A DNA stretch of 47,505 bases. It comes from Sulfuritalea sp. (lineage in GTDB: Bacteria > Pseudomonadota > Gammaproteobacteria > Burkholderiales > Rhodocyclaceae). Below, piece by piece: positions 1-9,946 of this stretch. The stretch is from assembly GCA_023229545.1 (NCBI GenBank), contig JALNZB010000026.1, positions 1-47,505 of the forward strand, in the 5' to 3' direction. The translations under genes were made by a program, and so were the position numbers. The notes under the pieces are model-generated. The model had not been told where the DNA came from and did no database searches. It worked only from the letters and a program-made list of their open reading frames with translations. Within the stretch, counting starts at the first letter, position 1. Each line of letters begins with the position of its first letter.

Positions 1-3000
1 CGATCGTAATGTCACCGCCATAGACGGAAACATCAACGCCTGTCACCGCGCTGATCGGCGCACCCAACGAAACGCTACCGTCCGCGATTATGGAGAAGAA
101 ACCGGTCGACGAGGTGATCGCCCCCCCGGTCTGGCTCACGGTGCCATGTGCGCTGAGCATCACGTCACCGTAGGCGGAAAGAGTGCTACCGCCCAAGTTG
201 ATGTTGCCGATGGTCGGCACCAGATAGTTCCCAGCGTATATATCGAGATCCCCGACCGACGCGGTTACGGTGCCATTCACCACTACGTTGCCTGTCGAAT
301 ACAGCGCAACATGGTCGCCGCTGACGTTGGCTACGCTGAGATTGGTGGCCGAGGCGGGATTGCTGTAACCCGATTCGACGTAAATGCCGGACCCCGGCGT
401 CGCCGCCAACGTGCCGCCCATGATCGCGTCGCCGTAGGCATAAACGGAAACGCCAGCACCGTAAATCACGCTACCCGCAGCCTGGGATATATTGCCGGCC
501 GAGTTGTTCAGATTGACGTAGCCCGGGCTGGTGATGTTGCCGGCAACCGCCACCATGTTGCCGTCCGCAAAGAAGGAGACAGATCCGCCATTAATCGCGC
601 TGCCGGCATTTTGCGTGATGTTGCCGTTGGCCGACATGAGGGAAACACCGCTCTCGCCACCACCCACATTGATTCTGCTGTTGCCGTCGAGGAGCAGATT
701 GCCGCCATAACCAGTCGAACCAGCCTCAATGCCGACCCACGAAATCCCGGAGGTCGGAGTCTTCACGCCGATCAAGGCACCATAGCCGGTGGCACTGCCG
801 ATGGTGATGTCTTTCTGGGCGGTTAGCCAAACGCCGGTAGCGCTGTCGGCGTCATAGAGGCTACCGATCGTCACGCCGCGCGTCGCGCTGCCGGTCAGGG
901 TGAGATCGCCGCCTGAATAGATATGCACCATGGCGCCATAGGTGGCGGACTCGGAGCCGATGCCAATGCGGCTGCCATCGGCGATGAGGCTGACATTGCC
1001 GCCAGTGTAGATCCAAACATCGCCTGCACCATCGATCGTGCCGATCATTGCGGGCGACGAAGTGCCGCTACCGGCCTTGAGGTACAGATCTCCGCCAACA
1101 TCCAGGTTGATCGCTCCGCCGCCCTTGTTGGCAATATAAACACCACCGGCGAAAGGATCGCCGGCGCTGCTGCTGCCACCGTACATGCTCAGGTTGCCGA
1201 GAGTGGTGATGTAGGTGGAATAACCGCTGTCATTACTGATGCCGGCCCCGCCGTAAGTGGCGTTACCGGCGCTCAGAGTGATGGAATTGGCGTAGATATT
1301 TTGATCGCCGGACCCCTCGCTGTGGATCCCGGCATCGTTGGCAAGCTGATAGGTGTAACCGCCATAGCTGACAGCGCCGCCACCACCGCTACCGCCCGTA
1401 ACCGCGATATCCGGATTGCCGCTAATCGTTTGCGACCACGCCGTGGGTCTATTGTTGATGCCAGCCCAATTTTGGGTGCCCGCTCCACCGCCGGTGATCG
1501 AAAGGGAACCTCCGGAAATGAAATAAACGTCCTGATAACCTATGCCATTACGGATGGCCGCATCGTTGCTGCTGCCCCGACATAAATCCCCAGCCCCCGA
1601 TAGATAACAATCGGAGCCGTAATAACCCAGCACGCCGGTGCCGCTACCGGCCAGCAGAATGACAGAACCGCCGCCGTTAACCGTGATGGTCTGGTCGCCA
1701 AACCCGGCATATACGTCACCACCATAAATCTGCCCATGCTCGATGCGCGCCTGGTTGTTGTAGCTGTCCGCTGCGCCGCCGCCCTGCAGCGTCAGGCTGC
1801 CTGCATTCGACGCGTCGCCAATGTTGATTATCTGAGCGCCGTAAGCGGAGATAAGAGCCGTGTTGTCATGTCCGCTCGCGCCCGCTTGCAGCGTTAGACT
1901 GCGAGCGGCGATTTCCTGCGTTCCGGCCGAGGAGAAGGTCACCGAGCCGCCATAGTAGGAACTGCCGCCGCCGTAGCTGTTGTCAACATTGCCGGCCTGC
2001 AGCAGCAGGGTGCCCGCGACGTTGATGGTCTGTCCGGCGGTACCCGCAATTACCGATATTCCGGCACCGGCGTAAGGCACCGGCTGGCCTAGCAGGTTAA
2101 CATCGTCCGGCCCGCGGACAGCGCTGCCGCCATAGGCGAAGAAGTTGTTGGCCGCGATCGACATGACGCCCGTCGTGGTTTGCAAACGGACGCCCTTGTT
2201 CACCGCGGTCAAGGTCAGATCCTTGTCGGCCACAATGTCAATGCTGCTGCCGAAGGCACCCCCGCCATCGGTAAAGCTGATGTTGCCGCCGACTCCGCCG
2301 TAAGAAGCGGCGTAGAAACCGAGAGCGGCGTCGCCGAAGGCACTGCCGACGCGGGTACGGGTAAAGCTCAGGTTGCCGCCGTAGGGACTGACGGCGCCAA
2401 CGTCCGTGTAACCCGCGTAGAACGAAACATCGGAGGCACCGCCGTTCTGGTTGCCAACCTGGGCATAGGCCAGACTGATGTTTTTCTCCGAGCCCAGCGT
2501 GACGCTTGTGGTGGCCGCGTCGCCATACAGGCTGCCGATCATCACCGGCGCGGTGGCGGTGCCGGTGACCGTGATATCTCCCACTGAAGCCAGGAACACA
2601 TTGGCGCCACCGTAGGGATCGGATTGCGCCATGTTGCCGATGCCGACCGAACTGTTGGCGCTGCTGCTGAGGACAATGCTGCCGTAGGCACCGATATTGA
2701 CGGTGGTCGGGCCTTTACGCTCACCGATAAAGACGGCACCGCCGTAGCCGCTGCCGGCAATCAGGCTGATGTCGCCGCCGGCCTTGATGGTAATGGTGCC
2801 CCCGTAGTTATCATTGACGATGGCAGCGGCTGTCGCGGCGCCGGGGAGGGGCGCTGCACTGGCAACATTACTGCTACCACCGGTAAGGGTGAGATTGCCC
2901 GGGGTCTGCAGCAACAGGTTCTTTGCAGCGATGCTGGCGCCGGCAATGGTTGAGGCGGAAGCACTGCCACCACCATTAATGCTGATGCTGGAGCCATAGA

Positions 3001-6000
3001 TCTCGGTTGAAGCAGTTGTCGCCTCCGAGGAAATATCGGCGCCATTACCGACACTGTTGCCACCACCCACCAACATGCCTCCAGAAGCGCCACCGGTGAG
3101 GGTGATGGCCGGTAAATTGGCGGACGGATTCGCCAAGCCGTTGGCGCTGCCGATGACCATCATGCCTTCGCTCCAGTTGCTAATGCTGGCGAAGTTCAAA
3201 TTGCCTGACGTACCGCCGGTGACGGTCAGCGCGCCGCCATACTGGAAATCGATGACCTGCCCGTAGCCGCCACCGTAGGCGGAACCATCGCCCTCATTGT
3301 GGATGGCAGCATAGTTGTTGCTGCTCCAGCCCTGAGCGGCCGGGTTGTTCGAATCGAAATCGCCACCGTAACCCGTGCCGGCGCCGCCGGTCAGCTGTAC
3401 CAGCGAGCCGCCGTAGACGAGGTTGATGACCTGTCGCCCGGTAGGGCTGTACTGTGAAATACTGGCAGAGTTATTGTAGCTGCCGACGCCACCGTAGGAT
3501 GTTGTGCCGCCATAGGTCGCGGTATTGTCTCCACCGCCGGCGATGATCAACTGGCCGGCGGCAACGCCGGGCGTGCCCAGAGTTATTACCTGGCTGCCGT
3601 ATGCTTCGAGCGACACCGAGTTGTCGTGACCACTGGCTCCGGCGAACAGTTTGAGCGTTCTCGCATTGACGGACTGGTTGCCATCCGTAACAAAGTCTAC
3701 CGACGCGCTGCCGAGCCAGCCGCTTAAGGCAGTGTTATCGACCGTACCCGCCTTAAGGATGATTTCATTGCCCGCAGAAATGGTCTGGCTGTAGTAACTG
3801 CTGAGCATCACCCCGGCGCCCCAGTTGCTACTGTCGGTTTCCACTGGGGAACCGGAGAAGAAGATCGTGCCGGGAGCATTGATACCCGTGCCGCCATAGG
3901 CGTAAATGCTATTGCCCGCACTGACAGTCATGGAATCCCAGCTTTGGACCAAGACGCCTCGATCTGTGCCGGTGAAAGTGATGTCGCCCCCGGCCGTCAA
4001 GCTCATTGCGCCGTAACTGGCCAATCCTGCATCGATGACCGAAATTCCGCCGCCAGCTTGGATGGTCATGACGCCGTCAGCCACAAGGTCGCTGGTGATG
4101 GTGATGTTGCCGGTGGCGCCAGCGCCGCCATAGGCGGCCAGCGTCAGCCCTCCGGAAGTAGTGGTCAAAGCGCCATTGATATCGATTTCACCTGCACGCA
4201 GCGTCAGGCCAGTTCCGAAGCTGTAACCAGAACCTCCTGACCCAAAAGTAAGCTTGCCGGTGCCGTCGCTACGACCGATGGTGAAGCTGGCAAACCCTGG
4301 CTGGATCGCGTTGAGAGTGGCTGTGCTGAGATTGAAGCTTCCCGCGCCGCCAGCCACACCGATGGTGGTGGTCGGATAGAGCGGTTGCAGGGTCACCGCG
4401 CCGGTGGTTTGTACCGTCAGATTGGTCAGATCAATTGCATTGCTGCCTGCGCTGTTGTCGGCGGTGAGGGTAATGGCCCCAGTGGCGAACGCACCGCCGA
4501 TGAAGGAACCCGGAGTGCCTCGGTTTGAGATGCTGCCCCAACCCGCATTGCTGCTCCTGGCGGTAATCGATATCGTCGCGCTACCCAAGGACTCGACTGA
4601 ACTGCCGTCCATGATTGAGACGCCGGGCGCATAGCCTGCTCCCGACAAATTAGTGCCATCCAAAACAATGCTGCCGCTCGTCGACTTAAAACTGGATGCG
4701 CCGGTAAGCGCCACCGCGTCCTGGCCGTTGACGGTGCCGTCGCTGTTGCTGGTCCCGGTGACTTGAAGCAGGCCCGCAACTGTAGTGGCTGAACTCCCCG
4801 TCGTGAAGCCGACCCCGTGGTTGCTGTAGCCAGTGTCGCCGCCGATGCCGGTCATGATGATGTCGCCGCTACCGCCGGTAGACACCGTTGAGGAATTCTG
4901 GACCAGAATTCCCATCCCCCAGCCACCACTGGCACCGGTGCCGGTGATGTCGATGTCGCCACTTGTCGAAGTGAGGGCAGTGCTGAGGTTCCATACACCA
5001 ACACCCCATCCACCGCCACCTGCACCTCCGATGCCGGTTAGAGAAATGGACCCGGTGGTGGTTTGGAGTGTGCTGCCAGTCGCGTAAATACCCGTGGCGT
5101 TATTCGTGCCAGCTGCTCCCGTACCACGCAGACTGATGTTGCCGGCGCCGGCATTGAGGGTGACGCCGTCCAGCGAAATGCCGGAAACGTTTGCCCCATT
5201 CCCAGTCGCAGGGTTAAGCAGCGGATTTGCGCCGCCGCCCAGGGTAATGTTGCCGCCGTTGCTAGTGATGAATGAGCCGGTGTTCATCACGATCGCACCA
5301 CCATTCAAGGCATCGGAATCCGAGTTCAATACGACGGTCAGCGCGCCGAAAGTGGAACTGATACCAACCCCTGCCCCCACGACTATGTCGTTGTGGGCAC
5401 TTAGCGTAAGCGATGCATCACCACCGTAGGATTTGGTGATCGCCCCAGATACCGTGATGTCACCGTACTGCGAGTTCGTACCCGAAGTTCCTGTCTGGAC
5501 GGTTACATTGGTTCCGAGATCCAGAACGCTGGCAATATTGCCCGCATAAACCGTAGCCGTATCGTTGGTCGTGTCCCAGATACCGCTTCCGTAACTGGCG
5601 TTAACGTCAGTCCCCGGACCTGCAACAATCTCAATATTGTTCGGGTCAAGGAGCCATAAACCGTTTTGACCCTTGGGGGAACTGGCATCGACCTTGATGC
5701 CCGCCACATCCAGATACCGCTTGCCCGACGTTTCGACAAATCCACCGTCACCGCCGCTCGCTCCGCCCCTGGCGGAGATGCTGCCATACGCCCGCGTGGT
5801 GTCGTCAGCCCAGACAATCACCGTGCCGCCAGCGCCGACTTTCGTGGCATCGGCCTTCAGGCTGGCATTCGGTCCGAAGTAGGTGATCTGACTGTTCTGC
5901 ACTTCCAGGTTCTTGCCCTGATAGTCGCCACCCACTTTGATGCTGCCGCCACCACCATTTGCGTCACCTGTGCCGCTGGCGTCGATTTCGGCGTTGTCCA

Positions 6001-6892
6001 TCACCGCAACGCGATTGCCGAGCACTTCGACCCGCCCGCCCTGGGTGCCGGTGGTGACGATGCGGCCATTGCCATCGACGTAGGCGTCCTTGCTGGCTTT
6101 GAGGAAGATGCGCCCGCCTTCATTGACGACGCTGCTGGCATTCAGCGTGCCGCTGTTCCTGACGATAACGCCGGCAATCCCGATGCGCCCGGCTTCGGCG
6201 GTGATGGTGCCCAGATTGGTGCTGTTGCCCTCGGCGCCGGTGATGTCCACCTTGACGCCCGGTGTCGCACTGTCGATCAGGCTGACGGTGTTGCCTGCGG
6301 CGAGGATGGTTTCGCCGTTCGGCGTGGTGATGATGCCTTCGTTGCTGACGTTGCTGCCGATGAGATAAACGCTGCCGCCGGCAGAGGTCCGTATTTCACC
6401 CTGGTTGATGATGTCTTTGGCACTGCCGTCGTTGATGAAGAGATGTCGCCCGGCGAGGAAATCTTCGTTGCGGATATTCAGGGTACTGGCGACAAACGCG
6501 GCGGTGTCGATCCGACCTCCGGGGCCGACCATGATGCCGACCGGATTCACCAGCCAGACGCGCCCGTTGGAACTCAGAGTGCCGTAGATGGCCGAAGGAT
6601 CGTTCAGTACCCGGTTGAGGACACTGGACGAGGCCGCAGTCTGGGCGAAATGCGTGGTCTCGCCGGCCTTGATGGAGAACTTGTCCCAGTTGATGATGGC
6701 GCCGTTGCTGTTGGTCACCGTCAGGACGTTGCCGGCCTGATTGAAGGTGGCAGCGCCATTGACCACCACAGGATTCACCGGGTTGGACAGGCTCGGTGCG
6801 GCAATGAAGCACGCCGCCACGGCGGCGACACCCAGACGAACCGGCGTGGACAGCCGGGAAGGGCGCTTGCGGGAAGGGTTCGGGTAGCTCAT
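1..6892 (-). CDS. Giant TpsA-type filamentous haemagglutinin-like exoprotein (partial, C-terminus outside window)
   Basis: Secreted partner of a two-partner secretion (type Vb) system. The frame starts at an ATG at 6892 behind an AGGAG and has no stop codon down to base 1; I checked every line in phase. That gives at least 2,297 codons. Residues 1-36 are a basic, then hydrophobic export signal. A TPS domain starts near residue 37, with VLTVTNSNGAIINWDKFSI (57-75) and NPVGIMVGPGG (116-126), the counterpart of the NPNGI motif of FhaB-type proteins. The rest is a Gly/Ser/Thr/Asn-rich beta-helix-like array of short imperfect repeats, rich in YGG and GGxSG. Cysteines are almost absent. It lies 110 bp downstream of tpsB on the same strand. 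Adhesin, biofilm or contact-dependent toxin roles are all possible; the missing C-terminus would decide. One copy of the 22-bp repeat lies inside it. Confidence 0.9.
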   Translation of the reverse strand, partial: MSYPNPSRKRPSRLSTPVRLGVAAVAACFIAAPSLSNPVNPVVVNGAATFNQAGNVLTVTNSNGAIINWDKFSIKAGETTHFAQTAASSSVLNRVLNDPSAIYGTLSSNGRVWLVNPVGIMVGPGGRIDTAAFVASTLNIRNEDFLAGRHLFINDGSAKDIINQGEIRTSAGGSVYLIGSNVSNEGIITTPNGETILAAGNTVSLIDSATPGVKVDITGAEGNSTNLGTITAEAGRIGIAGVIVRNSGTLNASSVVNEGGRIFLKASKDAYVDGNGRIVTTGTQGGRVEVLGNRVAVMDNAEIDASGTGDANGGGGSIKVGGDYQGKNLEVQNSQITYFGPNASLKADATKVGAGGTVIVWADDTTRAYGSISARGGASGGDGGFVETSGKRYLDVAGIKVDASSPKGQNGLWLLDPNNIEIVAGPGTDVNASYGSGIWDTTNDTATVYAGNIASVLDLGTNVTVQTGTSGTNSQYGDITVSGAITKSYGGDASLTLSAHNDIVVGAGVGISSTFGALTVVLNSDSDALNGGAIVMNTGSFITSNGGNITLGGGANPLLNPATGNGANVSGISLDGVTLNAGAGNISLRGTGAAGTNNATGIYATGSTLQTTTGSISLTGIGGAGGGGWGVGVWNLSTALTSTSGDIDITGTGASGGWGMGILVQNSSTVSTGGSGDIIMTGIGGDTGYSNHGVGFTTGSSATTVAGLLQVTGTSNSDGTVNGQDAVALTGASSFKSTSGSIVLDGTNLSGAGYAPGVSIMDGSSVESLGSATISITARSSNAGWGSISNRGTPGSFIGGAFATGAITLTADNSAGSNAIDLTNLTVQTTGAVTLQPLYPTTTIGVAGGAGSFNLSTATLNAIQPGFASFTIGRSDGTGKLTFGSGGSGYSFGTGLTLRAGEIDINGALTTTSGGLTLAAYGGAGATGNITITSDLVADGVMTIQAGGGISVIDAGLASYGAMSLTAGGDITFTGTDRGVLVQSWDSMTVSAGNSIYAYGGTGINAPGTIFFSGSPVETDSSNWGAGVMLSSYYSQTISAGNEIILKAGTVDNTALSGWLGSASVDFVTDGNQSVNARTLKLFAGASGHDNSVSLEAYGSQVITLGTPGVAAGQLIIAGGGDNTATYGGTTSYGGVGSYNNSASISQYSPTGRQVINLVYGGSLVQLTGGAGTGYGGDFDSNNPAAQGWSSNNYAAIHNEGDGSAYGGGYGQVIDFQYGGALTVTGGTSGNLNFASISNWSEGMMVIGSANGLANPSANLPAITLTGGASGGMLVGGGNSVGNGADISSEATTASTEIYGSSISINGGGSASASTIAGASIAAKNLLLQTPGNLTLTGGSSNVASAAPLPGAATAAAIVNDNYGGTITIKAGGDISLIAGSGYGGAVFIGERKGPTTVNIGAYGSIVLSSSANSSVGIGNMAQSDPYGGANVFLASVGDITVTGTATAPVMIGSLYGDAATTSVTLGSEKNISLAYAQVGNQNGGASDVSFYAGYTDVGAVSPYGGNLSFTRTRVGSAFGDAALGFYAASYGGVGGNISFTDGGGAFGSSIDIVADKDLTLTAVNKGVRLQTTTGVMSIAANNFFAYGGSAVRGPDDVNLLGQPVPYAGAGISVIAGTAGQTINVAGTLLLQAGNVDNSYGGGSSYYGGSVTFSSAGTQEIAARSLTLQAGASGHDNTALISAYGAQIINIGDASNAGSLTLQGGGAADSYNNQARIEHGQIYGGDVYAGFGDQTITVNGGGSVILLAGSGTGVLGYYGSDCYLSGAGDLCRGSSNDAAIRNGIGYQDVYFISGGSLSITGGGAGTQNWAGINNRPTAWSQTISGNPDIAVTGGSGGGGAVSYGGYTYQLANDAGIHSEGSGDQNIYANSITLSAGNATYGGAGISNDSGYSTYITTLGNLSMYGGSSSAGDPFAGGVYIANKGGGAINLDVGGDLYLKAGSGTSSPAMIGTIDGAGDVWIYTGGNVSLIADGSRIGIGSESATYGAMVHIYSGGDLTLTGSATRGVTIGSLYDADSATGVWLTAQKDITIGSATGYGALIGVKTPTSGISWVGIEAGSTGYGGNLLLDGNSRINVGGGESGVSLMSANGNITQNAGSAINGGSVSFFADGNMVAVAGNITSPGYVNLNNSAGNISQAAGSVIYGAGVSVYAYGDAIMGGTLAATPGSGIYVESGYSNPASATNLSVANVSGDHVALYSTGNVVVNGTVTASVGDLDIYAGNYLVPTIGNINLGGSTLSAYGDVMLSAHGTVSQTGGAITSSTGFFSIIADGSVSLGAPISAVTGVDVSVYGGDITI
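5819..5840 (-). repeat. 22-bp dispersed repeat, copy 1
   Basis: Exact core AGTCGGCGCTGG and 21 of 22 consensus positions. Inside tpsA, where the sense strand encodes KVGAGGTV. Confidence 0.85.
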
Positions 6893-7002
6893 CTGCAAAC
6901 TCCTAGGGCGGAACAGCCACCCGTTACATTGCACTTATAGCCCTAAAGCCCCTAGTTTGCCAGGGAGTAAATCACGCTCACCGCCTATTTCCCGCCTTCC
7001 GG

Positions 7003-8661
7003 TCAAAAACCGAAAGCGAGCCCGAAGTGACCACGAATGTCGCCGGGCTTGGCGGCTTCGGCTGAATTACCGGGTGTCGGTTGGTGGCCTTCCATGACGC
7101 GCGCAACATCAAAGCGGGCCGAAATGTCTTTTTTCAGGTTGTAGCGAAAGCCGATGCCCGCCGATGCCACGTTGGCGCGGGCAAATCCGGTCGCGAGCGC
7201 CGCAAAATTATGTCCGCTGGCCCAGTCGTAAAAGATCAGGCCCTTGAGCGAACCTTCGATCCCCATCTTGCTCGCATAGTCAGGCGAATAGACTTCGAGG
7301 TTTGCCACGAAGCCGCGATCCGTCGACACCGCCCGCTCAAGAAAACCGCGCACGGTGTTGCTGCCCGTGAGGCCGATTTGCTCTCCCGCAGGAAGCGGAT
7401 TGTGCGCATATTGGCCATTGAAAGCGGCTCGTCCCAGCCACTCGCCGGCAATTGCGGCCGTATAGCTGCCGCCCAGGCGCAGCGCGGTGAATGTGTCCGT
7501 GGTTTGACGACCGGTGACGAAGGAGTAGCGGTCGGTGCCAGCCACGCCGGGATAGCTGCTGCCCATCGGAAACAAATGGTGCGTGAAGCCAAGATTGAAG
7601 TCGATCACCTCGCCGGGTTTCTGCCACTGTCCGCTGTAGGTTCCGGTTATCGGACGCAGGGTATAGGGGGTGCAACTGGAGGTAACCCCCGGCGGATCGA
7701 TTGAGGTAGGCACGCCATTGGTCGTGCAGCGCGAGTTCATGTACTTGTAGTCGAAGCCCATGATGAACTTGGAGGTGAATTCTCCGGCACGCGGAAAGAT
7801 ATGGTTGTAGCGCAAGCCGACCACCATGCCCTTGCCATTAAGGGCCAGCATACCTCCGGGGGCAAGCACGGAAGCTGGAGTGTTGGTGCTCGAATTACCG
7901 TAGATGACGTCAATGCTGTCGCCAATCGAATAGAGCGGCAGGCGGTAGCCGATGCTGTAGATATCCACCTTGACGCCACCCGGCGCGTCCGCTGCGGTGG
8001 TGTAGGCCAGCGTCAGTACCTGATCGCTGTTAGCTACGTTGGCGTTCTGGTAAGAGACACCCACCCGATGCTTGCCGCTGGCCTTGGTGCCGGTGTTGTC
8101 CAGCGTGATGTAGAAGCGCGTGGGATCTTCTTCCTTGACTTCGACCTTGGCGTTGACCTTGCCTTCTTCTTCACTGACACCCAGCGTCACCTCGACCTGT
8201 TTCGCAGGATTCTCGTTGCTGAGCTGGATGTTTTCGGAAAGCTGGCGCATGTTGGGCGCCGTGCCTTCCTTCAAATTGGGCAGGCTGGCGCGAACGTTTT
8301 CGTTGTTGAAATGCTTGTTGCCGGTGATGGTGACCTTGCCCACCACGCCTTCGCTGACTTGCAACTTGACCACGCCGGAAGTGAGTTCCTGCTCCGGCAC
8401 GTAGACCTGCACGGTGCCGTAACCGAGTCGGCGAAACTCGCCTTCGAGCGCTTCGAGGGCCTTTTGTACGTCACCATAATTCTTATGGCGACCGACAAAG
8501 GGCGCCACCAGTTCCTGCGTCCGTTGCGCCGGCAAAATCGAATTGCCTTCGATCTGGAAACGCACGATGTCGAAAGCGGAATCCTGCGCTGCCGCGTGGT
8601 GCAGCAATCCTGCCGCCAGCATAGCGGCGGCGGCCAACAACTTGGCTGTCGCTTTCATCAT
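7003..8661 (-). CDS. TpsB outer-membrane transporter (ShlB/FhaC/HecB family)
   Basis: Omp85-superfamily pore that recognises the TPS domain of the adjacent exoprotein and carries it across the outer membrane. The 552 residues match the family length. Residues 1-26 are a signal peptide ending HHAAA-QDS. POTRA repeats follow: FDIVRFQIEGNSIL (about 30-43), then a second with VGKVTITGNKHFNNENV. The C-terminal half is an alternating beta-barrel containing the conserved loop-6 motif VRGF at about 437-440, and it ends GHFGLAFGF with a terminal Phe, as outer-membrane barrels do. The start is the first of two adjacent ATGs, with GGGGA about 7 nt upstream. It is the first gene of a tpsB-tpsA pair. Confidence 0.93.
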   Translation of the reverse strand: MMKATAKLLAAAAMLAAGLLHHAAAQDSAFDIVRFQIEGNSILPAQRTQELVAPFVGRHKNYGDVQKALEALEGEFRRLGYGTVQVYVPEQELTSGVVKLQVSEGVVGKVTITGNKHFNNENVRASLPNLKEGTAPNMRQLSENIQLSNENPAKQVEVTLGVSEEEGKVNAKVEVKEEDPTRFYITLDNTGTKASGKHRVGVSYQNANVANSDQVLTLAYTTAADAPGGVKVDIYSIGYRLPLYSIGDSIDVIYGNSSTNTPASVLAPGGMLALNGKGMVVGLRYNHIFPRAGEFTSKFIMGFDYKYMNSRCTTNGVPTSIDPPGVTSSCTPYTLRPITGTYSGQWQKPGEVIDFNLGFTHHLFPMGSSYPGVAGTDRYSFVTGRQTTDTFTALRLGGSYTAAIAGEWLGRAAFNGQYAHNPLPAGEQIGLTGSNTVRGFLERAVSTDRGFVANLEVYSPDYASKMGIEGSLKGLIFYDWASGHNFAALATGFARANVASAGIGFRYNLKKDISARFDVARVMEGHQPTPGNSAEAAKPGDIRGHFGLAFGF

Positions 8662-8785
8662 AAGTAAATCCCCAGTAAAATCAACAACAAACTAAATAAT
8701 AGTTAAAGTTGTTTCTAGTCACTAACAAAGCTAGCAGCTTTTCAGTTTAGCAGCAATGTCACGACAGGCGAACTATAGTCAATAC
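8662..8785 (-). promoter_or_regulatory. AT-rich leader upstream of tpsBA
   Basis: This stretch is visibly richer in A and T than the surrounding genes and separates tpsB from the terminator of the preceding gene, so it should hold the tpsBA promoter. Read on the minus strand it contains a TATTAT hexamer (8696-8701) that could be a -10 box, but no good -35 lies 17 nt away. AT-rich leaders are common targets of H-NS-type silencing; that is inference only. Confidence 0.35.
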
Positions 8786-8789
8786 GAGG

Positions 8790-8814
8790 AAAAATGTTGC
8801 TCGCACGCAACATT
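8790..8814 (-). terminator. Hairpin terminator after the coiled-coil gene
   Basis: On the minus strand AATGTTGC, a six-base loop and GCAACATT form an 8-bp stem running into a short T run (five T in all, two of them in the stem). It lies 43 bp past the stop of the coiled-coil gene and before the tpsBA leader, so it probably separates the two transcription units. Confidence 0.6.
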
Positions 8815-8857
8815 CGCAACTCGGCGAAAAAACCGAAACTTGTGAGTGCGGGAGTTG

Positions 8858-9856
8858 TCAGCGCGGCGGCGTGTGCTGCCTTCGCGCAGAGGGGTTCGTC
8901 AAACTGTCGTCAAGGCGCAGGCGCAAGGTTTCCTCCCCTCCCGACAATTGACGAAAAGAAGCGGGGGCATTTTTGCCCAGCCATATTCCGGCGCCGAGAC
9001 CCGCCATCAGGGCCAGAGTCGTGCCGGCGAGCAGACGGTGCCAGGCTTTTGTCGGGGGGCTGCTAAACGGTTTGTCCATTGTCGCCTCGGGCCGGGGCGC
9101 GGATGCCTGTGCGGCGGTGAGTGCGGCGGCTATCTTCTGTTGGCTGGCTGCGGCGGCGGCGGCCTGCGCTTCGGCCGCTGCACGCTCAGACCGCGCCAGG
9201 TTGGCCTCATATTCGGCTTCGAGTCGCGCTGTGGCGGCGTGCCCCGCTTCAGATTCCCGTTCGGCACGGCGGCGGGCGTCGCGCGTCGCTTCTTTTTCCG
9301 CCGCCACGCACGACAAGGCTGCGGCCTCGGCGATCTGCTCGGCGCGAATTTTTTCGCTCGCCAGATTGGCCGCGCGCCGTTCGGCTTCGGCCCGCTCGCG
9401 AGCCAGACGGGCAAGCTCTTCTTCTTTCCGGGCGCGGGCTGCGGCGGCGATCGCCAGCTCGGAGGCGGCGAATTCACGCCGCTGGGCATCCGCCAAGGCG
9501 CGCTGTTCGGCCTCGATTCGCGTGCGCAGGGCAACCTCTGCCAGTCGTTCGACATGCGCCTGCTGCGCCGCAGCGGCCTCCGCCGCTGTCTCGGCGGCAG
9601 AGCGGCTGAGAGCGTGTTCCGTGGCAAGTTCTTCGGCTTGCAGGCGCCGTTGCGCAGCGGCAATGTGCTCGGTCGCCAGCAACTGACGCGACTCGGCGGC
9701 GGCGCGCGCGCGCTCGTCCGCACCGGCACGGGCCAAGGCGTCCGCCTCGGCGGTGCGCTCGGCGTCCGTCGCATTGGCGGCAGCCGTCGCGCCGCTGGTG
9801 GCGCGTTGCTGGCGCTGCCGCTCGACATCCATCAATCCCGTCAGGATTTTGCTCAA
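8858..9856 (-). CDS. Coiled-coil protein with single C-terminal membrane anchor (unknown function)
   Basis: Unrecognised protein of 332 residues. I place the start at a TTG (9856) with GGGAG 7 nt upstream. This avoids running into divergent cutA and gives an N-terminus reading (M)SKILTGLMDVERQRQQ, which resembles the 'MSxILxAL..AExER' opening of GspB/ExeB-type secretion proteins and other tail-anchored proteins. An ATG eight codons inside (9832) is the alternative. Residues about 25-255 are a continuous Ala/Glu/Arg heptad-rich coiled coil. A hydrophobic segment (LLAGTTLALMAGLGAGIWLG, about 275-295) precedes a 35-residue hydrophilic tail. It sits just upstream of tpsBA on the same strand but behind its own terminator. 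A link to secretion is speculative. Confidence 0.65.
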   Translation of the reverse strand: MSKILTGLMDVERQRQQRATSGATAAANATDAERTAEADALARAGADERARAAAESRQLLATEHIAAAQRRLQAEELATEHALSRSAAETAAEAAAAQQAHVERLAEVALRTRIEAEQRALADAQRREFAASELAIAAAARARKEEELARLARERAEAERRAANLASEKIRAEQIAEAAALSCVAAEKEATRDARRRAERESEAGHAATARLEAEYEANLARSERAAAEAQAAAAAASQQKIAAALTAAQASAPRPEATMDKPFSSPPTKAWHRLLAGTTLALMAGLGAGIWLGKNAPASFRQLSGGEETLRLRLDDSLTNPSARRQHTPPR

Positions 9857-9946
9857 ACCTGTGCTCCCGGTTCCGGGCAGGAATTCAGGCGCCCGGTCGC
9901 GATAGCCTAACCCGGACTTAGCATGGGCCGAAGGTAGAATAGGCTG

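Noticed and set aside
5666..6940. Long plus-strand open frame of 424 codons, with others at 146-826, 923-1585 and 2180-2587
   Set aside because: They are antisense to tpsA in codon register; the minus strand has a TPS domain and continuous repeats, whereas these have no recognisable protein features.
8846..9910. 354-codon plus-strand frame opposite the coiled-coil gene
   Set aside because: Gly/Arg/Phe-rich mirror of the Ala/Glu/Arg coiled coil; no ribosome binding site and no family resemblance.
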